This document shows positions 54,486-63,340 of a DNA stretch of 64,000 nucleotides, in pieces. Every line of letters starts with the position of its first letter. Position 1 is the stretch's first letter. The DNA is from Halalkaliarchaeum sp. AArc-CO (lineage in GTDB: Archaea > Halobacteriota > Halobacteria > Halobacteriales > Haloferacaceae), in assembly GCF_024972735.1 (NCBI RefSeq), contig NZ_CP087723.1:372001-436000 (forward strand). The letters run 5' to 3'. Made by a program: the position numbers and the translations under genes. A model generated the notes under the pieces. That model was given only the letters and a program-made list of their open reading frames with translations, was not told where the DNA came from and ran no database searches.

Positions 54486-55715
54486 ATGGAGGTCGTCCGT
54501 AACATTCAGCTAAAGCTCGACGTTCCCGAGGACGCTCCCAGCGTTCTCGATGAGACGTTCGAGCAATTCCGCCAAGCGGCCCAACACGTCGCTGATGCTG
54601 GGTGGAGTGACGATCCCACGCAGATCGAGGACACCAAAAACACGCTCCACGACCAATCCTACGCGGACGTTCGGGAACAGACCAGTCTGCAAGCCAGTCT
54701 CGTCCAATCCGCCCGCAACCTCGCCGCCGACGCACTCGGCAACTGCAAAGACCGCATCCTCGACGACGGCAAGAAGGCAAGCAAGCCCGAGTTCCGAGGA
54801 AGCGTCGTCGTGTACAATGGGCGCACCATCACCTATAACGAGGACCACGTCACCCTCGCCACGGTTGACGACCGTGTGACAGCCGAGTTCGTCAAGCCCG
54901 AAGGCAACGGGGGAACACCGTTTGCGGAGTATTGGACGGGCGACTGGGAACGCAAGGAAGCCACGCTCCACAAGCGTGACGGGACGTATTACCTCCACGT
55001 CGCAGTCGAGAAAGAAGTGGAACCCGCTGATTCTGGCGACGATTCGACCGAGAACGGAGTGGTTCTCGGCGTCGATCTGAACGTGGATGGCTACCTCGCC
55101 GTCACCTCGACGGGAGCGTTCCTCGGTAATGCAGACTGCCTTAACCACAAGCGCGACGAATACGAGCGTCGGCGCGGCAACCTCCAACAGGCGGGTACTC
55201 GCTCTGCCCATCTTACTATCAAGAGCATCGGTAGTCGTTTCGCTCGGTGGAGTGTGGACTATCTCCACCGTGTGTCGAAGGCCATCGTTCAGGAAGCTAT
55301 TGAGAATGACTGCACGGCGATTGCGTTCGAGAACTTGAAACACATTCGTGAGCGCATCTCGAACGCTTCAAAGTTCCAGCAGTGGGCGTTCCGCGAACTC
55401 CAACGCCACGTCGAATACAAGGCCGAAGAGCACGGTATCGAGGTGGACACGGTGCAGCCAGCGTACACGAGTCAGCGGTGCAGTCACGGCGAGTGCGGGT
55501 TCACGCACGAGGACAACCGTGATGGTGACGAGTTCGGGTGCTTGAAGTGCGGGAAGGAACTGCACGCCGACTACAACGCCGCTCGGAACATCGGGTGGCG
55601 TCTTGTCCAGCACTGGCTCAAGTCTGGTGCTGGACGGGCCACCAGTCAACTGGCCCTGAAGTCAGGGACGCTGAACGCGAACGGCGATTATACGCCTTCC
55701 GCTTTGCGCGGATAG
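54486..55715 (+). CDS. tnpB: RNA-guided endonuclease TnpB
   Basis: The 409-aa protein is a TnpB with an intact RuvC triad: D197 in GVDLNVDGYLAV, E282 in IAFENLKHI and D362 in HADYNAARN. The zinc ribbon is C-S-H-G-E-C, then FGCLKCGKE. The N-terminal half is the helical recognition part (LDETFEQFRQAAQHVADAGW). It would be guided by an omega RNA from the element's right end to cut the vacated donor site. All catalytic residues remain, so it may be functional. Confidence 0.93.
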   Translation: MEVVRNIQLKLDVPEDAPSVLDETFEQFRQAAQHVADAGWSDDPTQIEDTKNTLHDQSYADVREQTSLQASLVQSARNLAADALGNCKDRILDDGKKASKPEFRGSVVVYNGRTITYNEDHVTLATVDDRVTAEFVKPEGNGGTPFAEYWTGDWERKEATLHKRDGTYYLHVAVEKEVEPADSGDDSTENGVVLGVDLNVDGYLAVTSTGAFLGNADCLNHKRDEYERRRGNLQQAGTRSAHLTIKSIGSRFARWSVDYLHRVSKAIVQEAIENDCTAIAFENLKHIRERISNASKFQQWAFRELQRHVEYKAEEHGIEVDTVQPAYTSQRCSHGECGFTHEDNRDGDEFGCLKCGKELHADYNAARNIGWRLVQHWLKSGAGRATSQLALKSGTLNANGDYTPSALRG

Positions 55716-55719
55716 AGCG

Positions 55720-55812
55720 GGAGTCTACTGACAAGCCTCGGGGTCGTTCGGAAGATCTTAGATCTTCCGTGATGACGAGACGCGCCGCGTCTCGAACCAC
55801 TTGACCCCGAGG
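55720..55812 (+). ncRNA. Putative omega (reRNA) scaffold of the TnpB element
   Basis: Just after tnpB is a compound structure: an outer 10-bp stem (55736-55745 with 55803-55812) and two inner perfect stems, CGGAAGATCT/AGATCTTCCG and CGAGACGCG/CGCGTCTCG. Each inner stem has a one-base loop. TnpB systems use RNA from this right-end region, with the guide read from the flanking DNA immediately after it. The transcript start inside tnpB is not visible. Confidence 0.6.
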
Positions 55813-55925
55813 CAGTTGACGTCCGTGTAGTCTGTGACGTACCAGAGGAGAGCATAGAGATCAGCGACATCCTTCACTCGTTTATCTGCGGTACGTAGTA
55901 CTGTCTCACCACTGTTGGTCACCAT
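55813..55925 (-). pseudogene. 5' fragment of the split AbiEii-like gene
   Basis: From an ATG at 55925, which overlaps the antitoxin end by 20 bases, the frame reads MVTNSGETVLRTADKRVKDV then ADLYALLWYVTDYTDVN and meets the right end of the TnpB element. The RVKDVADLYALLWY phrase resembles the C-terminal half of AbiEii nucleotidyltransferases. The N-terminal catalytic domain is missing, so an earlier deletion must have occurred as well. Confidence 0.55.
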
Positions 55926-56520
55926 GATACGAGTCGATGAGTTTCTTCGCCGCTTCCTCACACGGTCCGCCCTCCGCAAGCAAATCCAGAATGAGTTGCG
56001 GGATAGACACAGTCGAGAAGCCATCGACCGCCTGCTGATTGTAGAAGACGTGGTCGTCAAGAACTCTGATACGAGTATTTCCACCGCCCAGCAATCCGTT
56101 CTCCTCGACGACTGTAAGCCACATATTGATCTCCTTTGGAGCAATGTAGAAGTCAGTGGTCGAGGTGAAGAGAAAGCCCTGATTCAGATTCTCTGCCTGG
56201 TATGTCGTTAACGCGTACTGCAAGTCAGTCTCTGCTAGCAGATCCATCGGCTGCTGGAGAGATACCTCTAATTGATTCGGCTCGATCCGCTGATCCAACC
56301 ACGCCTGGTACAGTCCCACTGGTGCCACGACCTCAGTCCCCTCGACCAACCCCTGCTCTTCAAGCTTTTCAGTGTACTGCCGCGTCCACGGCTCAGACGC
56401 CCCCGACAACTGTGCTAACCGGTACTTCGTCAAATCGTCTCCTGTGTGATTCAACAGGACGCGGATGATCCGCTCCTTGTTGAACCCGCGTTCCCGATCC
56501 GGCTGCTCCAATAGTGCCAT
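55906..56520 (-). CDS. AbiEi-like antitoxin / transcription regulator
   Basis: The 204-aa protein has an N-terminal winged helix (KERIIRVLLNHTGDDLTKYRLAQLSGASEPWTRQYTEKLEEQGLV, in parts). The C-terminal AbiEi-like domain reads TTDFYIAPKEINMWLTVVEENGLL, then GGGNTRIRVLDDHVFYN and VSIPQLILDLLAEGGPCEEAAKKLIDS. Such proteins neutralise AbiEii nucleotidyltransferase toxins by repressing their operon and by other means. Here the toxin is a broken remnant, so the antitoxin gene seems to stand alone. Two TATA-like boxes precede it. Confidence 0.75.
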   Translation of the reverse strand: MALLEQPDRERGFNKERIIRVLLNHTGDDLTKYRLAQLSGASEPWTRQYTEKLEEQGLVEGTEVVAPVGLYQAWLDQRIEPNQLEVSLQQPMDLLAETDLQYALTTYQAENLNQGFLFTSTTDFYIAPKEINMWLTVVEENGLLGGGNTRIRVLDDHVFYNQQAVDGFSTVSIPQLILDLLAEGGPCEEAAKKLIDSYHGDQQW

Positions 56521-56541
56521 GATACGTTGGTTACTTCGAAA

Positions 56542-56595
56542 ACTTATATACCTAACCACTGCATTGGCTGATTTGATTACTTAAATACCGAACCA
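56542..56595 (-). promoter_or_regulatory. Twin promoter boxes of the AbiEi-like gene
   Basis: Read on the minus strand, the phrase tggttaggtatataagt (56558-56542) recurs as tggttcggtatttaagt (56595-56579), 37 bases apart with 15 of 17 bases alike. Both contain a TATA box. One may be the core promoter and the other a second start or an operator. Confidence 0.5.
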
Positions 56596-57370
56596 CACAA
56601 CGGAGAGAACCACTGGCATTCACTATCTCCCCAGCGACACGCCCTCGATTGCTGATGGCGCGGGAGATCGACCGCCACGACACCGACGTCGAACTCGACA
56701 AGGACCGTCGGTATGCCAGGCGATGAGGCCGTCGTGTTGCAGTTGTCCGTTGAAGCCCAGATTGATCAGGGGCGGTCCCCGAACATGATCCGACTCTCTC
56801 CCCGATCCGGAGTCTGAACCTCCAACGATCCGCCCGAAGAACTGCGTCGCCGGGCCGAAACCGGGAAGAAACACCCGTCTCCCTCACGAAACCCGCCACA
56901 TGGCCCTTATAAACCCCTGCTCGAACCACCCCGTTGTCAGACTGTCGTCAGACGCTCGATCGAGCCTACACACCCCGGGAATCGACCCACCCCCGCCCAC
57001 AGCCAATCCCCGAAAAGCCCCGGACGGGAGCACGTCGACAGCGACCCACGCCCGGACCGGCGAGGCCCCCGGGACCGCAATCGCACCGCGTCTCCGGTGG
57101 CAGAAAGTATTTATGCACCCATTAATCCGCGAGAAGCGCTCTACCGCCCGAAATCGGGTGTGTCAACGATTGGCGCGCCTGACGCGTCACCACAAAGCAT
57201 TTAATACAAGCGGCAGTTGTTGTGACCGTACCCCTACCCATGGTGGCAGTACCGAGTATCCCAGGTCGAGTCCGGATGTCGGCGACGACGACGACGGCGG
57301 GTGAGGACGGCCGGACGATCGAGACCGGGAGAAAGTGACTGACGCCGGAAGTACAACAACAACACAAAAC
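56596..57370. other. Gene-poor stretch upstream of the S-layer gene
   Basis: No gene can be supported here. A short plus-strand frame reads MAREIDRHDTDVELDKDRRY and stops at 56727; it looks like the tail of a lost gene. Two AT-rich boxes (agtatttatg near 57106 and catttaatac near 57198) could be S-layer promoters, giving a leader of about 145-240 bases before the ATG at 57371. Confidence 0.5.
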
Positions 57371-59950
57371 ATGACAAGAGAAACTACATATCGCGAAAAG
57401 GGACGCGCAGTGTTCCTGGCAGCGATTATGGTCGTCTCCATGCTCGCCATCGGTGGCGCCGGTCTTGCCGGTACCGCCGCGGCGACCAATGATGCGACCT
57501 TCGACGACGATGATTACGATAGATCGATTGAGGAAGGATCGACCGTTTACCAGGGACAGTTAGCGCTGGTAAACGTAACGAATGACTTGAACCAGCCCGC
57601 CTATGATGAGCTTGATGACGACGAGGTTGAACTCCGTCGATACGATGACGGAGATGTTGGAACACTGGTTTCAACCCCGAGCCTTGAGCGGAACGATGAT
57701 GGGGACGCTATCGTCATTCTCGATACGACGAATCGAGATACTGATCGGTACGTCCTGACTACAAACAGCACCGGCGACGAGATTGGTGCTGACGATCTCA
57801 CGTTCGAGGTCGTTATCCAGGACCTTGGCGTTGAGTTCGATGAAGATACCGTCGACAACGCTGGTGACACTGAGGTCGAATTCGAAATTGAATCCGACAT
57901 CCGCAACAGCTACGTTGTGGAAGTCACCGCTGATGGTCTTGACTACGAGGACCTTGAAGACATCTTCACTGGAGCTGACGACGCAACTTGGGAGAACGAA
58001 ATAGATCTCCCTAACCGGAGTGTCGTTCACGATGACCGCGGCAATTCCAGTTATTATGCCCTCGACGATGATGACGACATCATCTACCTGTTCGATGCTG
58101 AGGGCGTCCACGACCTCGACTTCGACGGCATTGATGACGACGAATATGACTTCGAGGTAGAGGTCTTCGACACGACTGGTGCCGACTCCGACGAGATCGA
58201 AGTCGCTGATGTCGACGACGGTGAACTTGACCTCGACGAGCAGATCATCACTGAAGAGCAGGGTGACGTCGCAAACATCACGGTGACCTTCGAAGGTGCT
58301 GCAGAGAGCGGTTGGATCGTCATCGGTGACGAGGACGACGTTGGCTACCAGGCGAACATTTCGGTTGAAGCCGAAGGTGAAGACGAGGTCTCTATCCTCT
58401 TCAACACTTACGCAGCCGGTAGCGAAGACAACGGCACTGTCGTTCAGAACGCAGATGACGACTCCGATGCAGAGGTCACTTTCGACTCTGCTAACGACCA
58501 GACGCTGATCGCCGACATCCTTGACACGGGTGACTATGACATCTCTGTGTCCTCAGAGGCAACGAACGCTTCCGAGACTATCGATGATCCGCAGACTCTC
58601 GGAACGCTCGTGATTGAGGACCGTGAGACTGTTGATCAGACTATCTGGACTGCCTCCGAAAGCGTTGCCAGCGATCTTGAAGACGTTGAAGACATCGAAG
58701 ACGCGATCGACGGCGAGAACGTGACTATGGCGGATACGATCGCTGAGGGCGACTCCGTCATTCACGAAATTGAGGCCTCCGGTCTATCCGGACTCCTCGA
58801 CTCGACTGGAGAAGACGATCTTGTTGACGCTCTCGGTGCCCTGACCATCAACGACAAGGGTATTGATGAGGATGCGTCTCTCAACGTTCGTGTCCGTCAG
58901 ACCGAAGGAACCACCGCGGCAAACGAACCGCGGACGGTTCTCGATGTCCTTGATGCTAATACGGAAGTGATTGAAGATGAGGACAACGATGTCCTGTACC
59001 TCATCTACGATCTCGACCAGACGGATGCTGAGGATGGCGACGAGTACGACGCACGCTTCCGCGTGCAGGACGAACGTCTCCTTGACCCCGATGAGGACGA
59101 CCTTGAAGAGCTCACCACCTCCGAAGTGCGTAGTCAGTACTACCAGGCTGTCTTCGCGTCCTTCGGCGTCGAAGAACGTGAGTTCGAATTCGACCAGGAT
59201 CCGTACAACGTGACGGCTGACGAGGGTCAGCTGATCGAGGGCACGTCCAACGTTGCCCCCGGTACGGAAGTGAACATCCGCGTGCGCTCGGCCAGCGGCA
59301 CGTCCCCGTCGTTCATCAAGACGAACGAGGACGTCCGCGTTAACTCCGACGCCACCTGGGCAACTGAATTCGACTTCAGCGACCAGGACGTCGGCGACGA
59401 GTACACGATCACTGTCCGCCAGAGCGGACTGGCCACCAACCCCTCGGTTGATGGCACGGTCGTCGAAGAAGACGTCGACCCGGCCTTCTTCGAGGTGTCT
59501 GACCTCGACGCCCCAGCCGAGATCGACGTCGGTGACGAGGTGACCGTCTCCGCGACGATCACCAACACTGGCGAAGAGGAAGCGACCCAGGAAGTCGAAT
59601 GGCAGCTCGAAGGTGACGTCGTCGCCAGCGAAGAGGTAACCCTCGACGCTGACGAGGACACCACCGTCGAGTTCTCCGCGACGCCTGACCTCGACGCCGG
59701 TGACTACGACCACGGTGTCTACACCGACGACGACAGCCAGACGGCAACGCTGACTGTCGTCGACGACGAACCGACGCCGACTCCGACCGAGGAGCCGACG
59801 CCGACTCCGACCGAGGAGCCGGATGACCCGACGCCGACTCCGACCGAGGAGCCGACGCCGACTGAGGAAGAGGAGACGCCCGGCTTCGGTGCCATCGCGG
59901 CACTGATCGCGCTCATCGCGGCCGGCCTGCTGGCGTACCGTCGCCGGTAA
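57371..59950 (+). CDS. csg: S-layer glycoprotein with PGF-CTERM anchor
   Basis: The 859-aa surface protein is built for export. The signal peptide is KGRAVFLAAIMVVSMLAIGG (about 10-29), ending near TAAA-TND. A long Asp/Glu-rich ectodomain carries ten N-x-S/T sequons for N-glycosylation. The tail has a Thr/Pro-rich spacer of PTPTPTEEP repeats (about 800-835), then PGFGAIAALIALIAAGLLAY and a final RRR. The last part is the archaeosortase A (PGF-CTERM) signal that is cut and replaced by a lipid. Codon use is less GC-biased (more gat, gtt and aac) than in neighbours, as in highly expressed genes. It forms the cell's surface lattice. Confidence 0.92.
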   Translation: MTRETTYREKGRAVFLAAIMVVSMLAIGGAGLAGTAAATNDATFDDDDYDRSIEEGSTVYQGQLALVNVTNDLNQPAYDELDDDEVELRRYDDGDVGTLVSTPSLERNDDGDAIVILDTTNRDTDRYVLTTNSTGDEIGADDLTFEVVIQDLGVEFDEDTVDNAGDTEVEFEIESDIRNSYVVEVTADGLDYEDLEDIFTGADDATWENEIDLPNRSVVHDDRGNSSYYALDDDDDIIYLFDAEGVHDLDFDGIDDDEYDFEVEVFDTTGADSDEIEVADVDDGELDLDEQIITEEQGDVANITVTFEGAAESGWIVIGDEDDVGYQANISVEAEGEDEVSILFNTYAAGSEDNGTVVQNADDDSDAEVTFDSANDQTLIADILDTGDYDISVSSEATNASETIDDPQTLGTLVIEDRETVDQTIWTASESVASDLEDVEDIEDAIDGENVTMADTIAEGDSVIHEIEASGLSGLLDSTGEDDLVDALGALTINDKGIDEDASLNVRVRQTEGTTAANEPRTVLDVLDANTEVIEDEDNDVLYLIYDLDQTDAEDGDEYDARFRVQDERLLDPDEDDLEELTTSEVRSQYYQAVFASFGVEEREFEFDQDPYNVTADEGQLIEGTSNVAPGTEVNIRVRSASGTSPSFIKTNEDVRVNSDATWATEFDFSDQDVGDEYTITVRQSGLATNPSVDGTVVEEDVDPAFFEVSDLDAPAEIDVGDEVTVSATITNTGEEEATQEVEWQLEGDVVASEEVTLDADEDTTVEFSATPDLDAGDYDHGVYTDDDSQTATLTVVDDEPTPTPTEEPTPTPTEEPDDPTPTPTEEPTPTEEEETPGFGAIAALIALIAAGLLAYRRR

Positions 59951-60022
59951 GCCGTCCACGATGACGTGAGGTGAGCTTCCGCTCGCCTCGCTGGACGTCG
60001 ACTCCAACTCGGATCACAACCA

Positions 60023-60050
60023 CCGGCCCTCGCGGGCCGGCCCCCTTTTC
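60023..60050 (+). terminator. Terminator of the S-layer gene
   Basis: The hairpin CCGGCCC-tcgc-GGGCCGG (60023-60040) is followed by a C-run and then tttt, 73 bases after the S-layer stop. It is a strong terminator candidate for an abundant transcript. Confidence 0.6.
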
Positions 60051-60287
60051 ATTCTTTCACGCTCGCCAGCGACAGCATTGGCGCGTTCGGGACACTGGGT
60101 CCGGATTCTTGGCGCGTGTTCCCAGATGATTCGGCGGCGCTCTCGGAACGCGAAAATCGCCACATGTTTTAATTAGTTTAAGGAATTTACTCACACCTGG
60201 GCGAGCTGTTGCCCAATCCCCCCAACCCCCCGGATGCGAGGCACCTTATCGCCCACTTTTACGGGACGAACCGCGGTAGTCTCGGTC
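60051..60287. other. Non-coding gap between the S-layer terminator and the ArsR-type gene
   Basis: The stretch includes an AT-rich segment (tttaattagtttaagg, near 60168-60183) in a GC-rich background. It is probably the core promoter of a divergent or downstream message. No gene is supported. Confidence 0.45.
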
Positions 60288-60707
60288 GTGACTCCGACGA
60301 ACGCGAACGCCGGCGAAGACGGTCCTGCCGGCGGGTTCGACTCGTGGGCCGCGCTCCAGAAGGCCACCGACGAGACGCGAGCGAGCCTGATCGCCGACGT
60401 CGTCGGCCACCCGAAGGGTGCCCCCAGTGTGCCGGAACTCGACTACATGAATCCGAGCCTCGAGGCGGACGCCATCCGTCGCCACCTCGGCATCCTGCAG
60501 GACGTGGGCGTCCTCGAGGACCTCGTCGTCGAGCCCGGCAACCGCATCCGGGGCTACCCGTACAAGTTCTACCGGCTGACCGACGAGGCCCGGGAGCTGT
60601 TCGACCGGAACGACCTGTTCCCCGAGGCGGCGTGGCGACGCCAGTACGACCGGGTGCAACGCACGGGGGAGATCCGGGAACTGGAGGAAATGCCCCGGCC
60701 GGACTGA
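60288..60707 (+). CDS. ArsR-type winged-helix regulator
   Basis: The 139-aa protein (from a GTG) has a winged helix in WAALQKATDETRASLIADVVGHPKGAPSVPELDYM, with PSLEADAIRRHLGILQDVGVLEDL and a wing YKFYRLTDEARELF, read in parts. It is a relative of the regulator at 51588, sharing GHP-x-x-x-x-S-x-x-E-L-x-Y-M. A longer start at 60234 would add 18 residues without homology. It may act on the S-layer or the membrane protein next to it. Confidence 0.8.
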   Translation: MTPTNANAGEDGPAGGFDSWAALQKATDETRASLIADVVGHPKGAPSVPELDYMNPSLEADAIRRHLGILQDVGVLEDLVVEPGNRIRGYPYKFYRLTDEARELFDRNDLFPEAAWRRQYDRVQRTGEIRELEEMPRPD

Positions 60708-60816
60708 TCGAGGACAGACGGACGCTGGAGACGGAGGTCTCTGTCACTTCGTCGCCGTACATTCATACGAGTCGCCACGAGTGGGATTTTTGTATCCATC
60801 CCCACCGTATTCGGTC

Positions 60817-61527
60817 ATGGCCCTCCGCCACTCGCTTCCGCCCTGGATCGCCCTCCTCGCGACCGTTCCCGTCGCGACCGCTGCCACTCCCGCACAGACT
60901 GCCACCCTTGCGCCCGCACAAACCGCCACCCTTGCGCCCGCACAAACCGCCACACCCGCACCCGCGCCGACCGCCGGAATCGCCGAACTCGCGGTGCTGG
61001 GGCTGGTCGTCTACGGCGCCTCCGTCGCCTTCTCGATCGTGATCGGCCTCCTGGTGCTCGCGGTCTCGGAGTTCGTCTACGCGGAGTCGTACGTCAGGGC
61101 GATCGAACAGCGGATCTCCGACCGGCCGATCCAGGCTGGCGCGCTCGGCGTCGCGTCGATCGTCGCCGGCGTCGCCGCACTGCTCGTGCTGCTGGTGGTT
61201 CTCGCGGTGCTGCTCGCGGTCGGCCTCCCCGAACCCGTGGGGCTGCTCGCTGCGATCCCGCTGTTCGGTGGGCTGGCGTTCCTCTACGTGGGGGCGACGG
61301 TCGGGACGATCGTCCTCGGGGCGTTCCTGCTCCGACCGGTCCGCGGCGACCGGGCGAACCTCTGGCTCGCGCTCGTGGTGGGTGCGCTGGTCGTCAACCT
61401 CCCGCTTTTGAACTTCCTGCTCGCGTTTCTCGTGCTGTTTCTGGGCACCGGCGCGATGGTCGACCGGTGGTGGGCGAACCGACGCGGGGGCGGATCCACC
61501 GCGTCACCGTCGACTGTGGACGGGTGA
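60817..61527 (+). CDS. Membrane protein with proline/alanine repeat near the N-terminus
   Basis: The 236-aa protein starts with a probable signal (ALRHSLPPWIALLATVPVATA). A tandem repeat of LAPAQTAT units (DNA repeats of 24 bases) follows, and then about five hydrophobic segments, for example LAVLGLVVYGASVAFSIVIG and GALGVASIVAGVAALLVLLV. It ends AMVDRWWANRRGGG. I do not recognise its function. The 24-base unit is a site of likely length variation. Confidence 0.75.
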   Translation: MALRHSLPPWIALLATVPVATAATPAQTATLAPAQTATLAPAQTATPAPAPTAGIAELAVLGLVVYGASVAFSIVIGLLVLAVSEFVYAESYVRAIEQRISDRPIQAGALGVASIVAGVAALLVLLVVLAVLLAVGLPEPVGLLAAIPLFGGLAFLYVGATVGTIVLGAFLLRPVRGDRANLWLALVVGALVVNLPLLNFLLAFLVLFLGTGAMVDRWWANRRGGGSTASPSTVDG

Positions 61528-61541
61528 GGTCCTCCCGCAGG

Positions 61542-62420
61542 CTAGGATTCGGATGCACTCACACAGAGATATTCCAGCCCGCCGATCGCGTCCGGATCGA
61601 TCACCGAGATCGATTCCGCCCCCAGGGGCTGTCGCTCCAGCTCGCCCACGTGTTCGCGCACCGTCTCGAGCGACGAGGCTTCGAGCACGAACGCACACGG
61701 GCTGTCCCCGATGGTGTCGAGACGCTCCGAGAGTGGCCCGCCGGCGGTCGGCTCCACGAGATGGACCGGGAGATCCGGGAAGGACGCGACGGAACCCGCG
61801 AACGGACCCGACGAAACGGACCGGGAGGTGGGGTCGGCCCCCTCGAACGCCGTCCGGAACGTCGACACCGACGTCTCGAGATCCGCGACGGCGATCACCA
61901 CGCTGTCGATTCCGACGACCCCGGCTGCCGCGGCGGAGGGTGTCGGCTGCACCCGCCGTTCGAGTGGTGTCTCGTCCTCGATCAGGAACGGCAACACCGA
62001 GCCGGGCTCCCCCGCGCCGAGAAACGCGAGTTTCCACCGGCAGAGCTGCCCGTCGGGACGCTCGCGGCTGTAGTCGTCCGGCCCGTCGACCGGCACTCCA
62101 GCCGCGTCGAGCCGCGAGGCGTCCCGGGCGATGTCCGACGACCGGGCGGCCCACGCACACGGGCCCGCGTTCGACTCTATCGCGTCGTTCCAGAGGGGCG
62201 CGGTTCCGACCTCGTCTTTCGCGATGAGTTCGATGTAGGTGGTGTCGTCGAACCCGACGATGGACATGTGTGTCGGCATCTCGTCGTGGGAGCCGCCGTA
62301 GTCCGGGTCGATGCCGACGCTCTCGAAGGCTGCCTCGAGTCGATCGAGATCCGAGCCGGCGATCGTCACGTGGTCGATCTGCACCTCGTCGCTGGCTGTG
62401 TCCGTCCTCTCTGCGTCCAT
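61542..62420 (-). CDS. VOC-family (glyoxalase-like) two-domain protein
   Basis: The 292-aa protein has two vicinal-oxygen-chelate half-folds. The first reads VQIDHVTIAGSDLDRLEAAF and MSIVGFDDTTYIELI; the second reads IDSVVIAVADLETSVSTFRTAFEG. Such proteins use a metal bound by His and Glu; His (IDHVT) and Glu (YIEL) are visible in the first half, while the second lacks an obvious His. It may be a dioxygenase or a lyase; the substrate is unknown. Confidence 0.82.
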   Translation of the reverse strand: MDAERTDTASDEVQIDHVTIAGSDLDRLEAAFESVGIDPDYGGSHDEMPTHMSIVGFDDTTYIELIAKDEVGTAPLWNDAIESNAGPCAWAARSSDIARDASRLDAAGVPVDGPDDYSRERPDGQLCRWKLAFLGAGEPGSVLPFLIEDETPLERRVQPTPSAAAAGVVGIDSVVIAVADLETSVSTFRTAFEGADPTSRSVSSGPFAGSVASFPDLPVHLVEPTAGGPLSERLDTIGDSPCAFVLEASSLETVREHVGELERQPLGAESISVIDPDAIGGLEYLCVSASES

Positions 62421-62482
62421 AGCCTGGAGTTCGGGCGGACGATATTGGGTATTCGGGTAGGGGACGTACGGAAACGTCTCCG

Positions 62483-62603
62483 TTATCAGTTGTTGGCAAT
62501 GTGATTTACTTTAGTTAGCTCGGAACGCGTAAACTGGCGTTCCGAACTCGATTACCGCGGATTCGTATATAAACCTGAGTCATATTGCCAACTACTGTTA
62601 TGG
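62483..62603 (+). mobile_element. 121-bp MITE-like element, copy 2
   Basis: The sequence is identical to the copy at 20248-20368, with the same ends (TTATCAGTTGTTGGC and GCCAACTACTGTTATGG), the same central hairpin and the same TATA-like box. It lies between the VOC gene and the 3' end of a VapC gene. The flanking bases outside the repeat differ from copy 1. Confidence 0.88.
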
Positions 62604-62638
62604 CAAGCAAACACGCCGGCTCTTTCTCGACAGAACGG

Positions 62639-63025
62639 TTAGTCGAGGTCTCTCGGGTCGAGGCTCTCCACTTCGGGGATTCTCGGATAGAGCGTGTCCG
62701 TGGAGACGATAGGCTCACCAAGTGTCTGGGCGGTTCCGAGGTGGATACCGTCAAAGACGTTCAACGAGTCGTACTGCGACCGTAGTTCTGCCGCGGCGTC
62801 TACCGCATCTGTACCGAGTGGCATCATCTCAATCCCCCGGTTGGCGATCTCCTGGTGAGCGCACACGACCCGGTCGCGCGGCCATTCGTCTTCCATCACG
62901 TACTGGAGTTCGATGCCTGTGGCGACGGATGTCCTCGGGGGGTCCATCGCCTCCAGATCGACTTCGCTTGCGAGCCAGTCGTCCTCCTTCAGTTCAGCGA
63001 GAATGACGTCCAGATCAAGATACAC
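62639..63025 (-). CDS. vapC: VapC-like PIN-domain toxin
   Basis: The 128-aa PIN protein begins MYLDLDVILAELKEDDWLA (GTG start), with the first acidic residue in LDLD. Further acidic positions are in TGIELQYVMEDE and LNVFDGIHLGTAQTLGE, and VSTDTLYPRI closes the site. It overlaps the antitoxin stop by 11 bases. The order antitoxin-toxin is standard. Confidence 0.85.
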   Translation of the reverse strand: MYLDLDVILAELKEDDWLASEVDLEAMDPPRTSVATGIELQYVMEDEWPRDRVVCAHQEIANRGIEMMPLGTDAVDAAAELRSQYDSLNVFDGIHLGTAQTLGEPIVSTDTLYPRIPEVESLDPRDLD

Positions 63026-63239
63026 GTTTGCGTTCCAGACGCTCTTTGACAGCTTCGTGGGCGCGCTCTGCAGTCTGTTCGTGGATGCGCTCCAGGCGTT
63101 CCTCTCGAACAACCAGCCGAGCACCGTACCGCAGCGCTTCGGACCGGGAGCCGAAGACGCCGTCCTCGACGAGAGCGTCGAGGCGATTCACCAGCTCCGA
63201 TGGAAGCGACACTGGCACAGATTTTCTCTCGCTACTCAT
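63015..63239 (-). CDS. vapB: VapB-like ribbon-helix-helix antitoxin
   Basis: The 74-aa protein reads MSSERKSVPVSLPSELVNRL, then FGSRSEALRYGARLVVREERL and a basic helical tail ending ERLERKRVS. The strand VPVSLP with SRSEALRYGA is a clear ribbon-helix-helix of the VapB/CopG type. It overlaps its toxin gene and has an inverted repeat in its promoter. Confidence 0.88.
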   Translation of the reverse strand: MSSERKSVPVSLPSELVNRLDALVEDGVFGSRSEALRYGARLVVREERLERIHEQTAERAHEAVKERLERKRVS

Positions 63240-63251
63240 ACCTATACATAC

Positions 63252-63269
63252 TTTATACGATTGTATAAA
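63252..63269 (-). promoter_or_regulatory. Promoter/operator of the third VapBC pair
   Basis: TTTATAC-gatt-GTATAAA is a perfect 7-bp inverted repeat 13 bases before the vapB ATG (63239, minus strand), and it includes TATA-like sequence. It is a likely autoregulatory site. Confidence 0.55.
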
Positions 63270-63340
63270 CTCATCGTGTCGGTGTGGAATGTCGACTTCT
63301 TTTAACGGGTGTTCGGGGATGGAGGGAGTGTACCCCTCGC

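Larger units (their letters stand above)
54361..55812 (+). mobile_element. IS200/IS605-superfamily element with tnpB only (IS1341 type)
   Basis: The left end holds the subterminal hairpin CCCCGAGG-cttga-CCTCGGGG (54362-54382). The right end holds an outer stem CCTCGGGGTC/GACCCCGAGG (55736-55745 with 55803-55812) enclosing two perfect hairpins. Only TnpB is encoded; there is no TnpA, so mobility would depend on a Y1 transposase elsewhere. The element separates two fragments of an AbiE-like gene on the minus strand. Confidence 0.82.
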
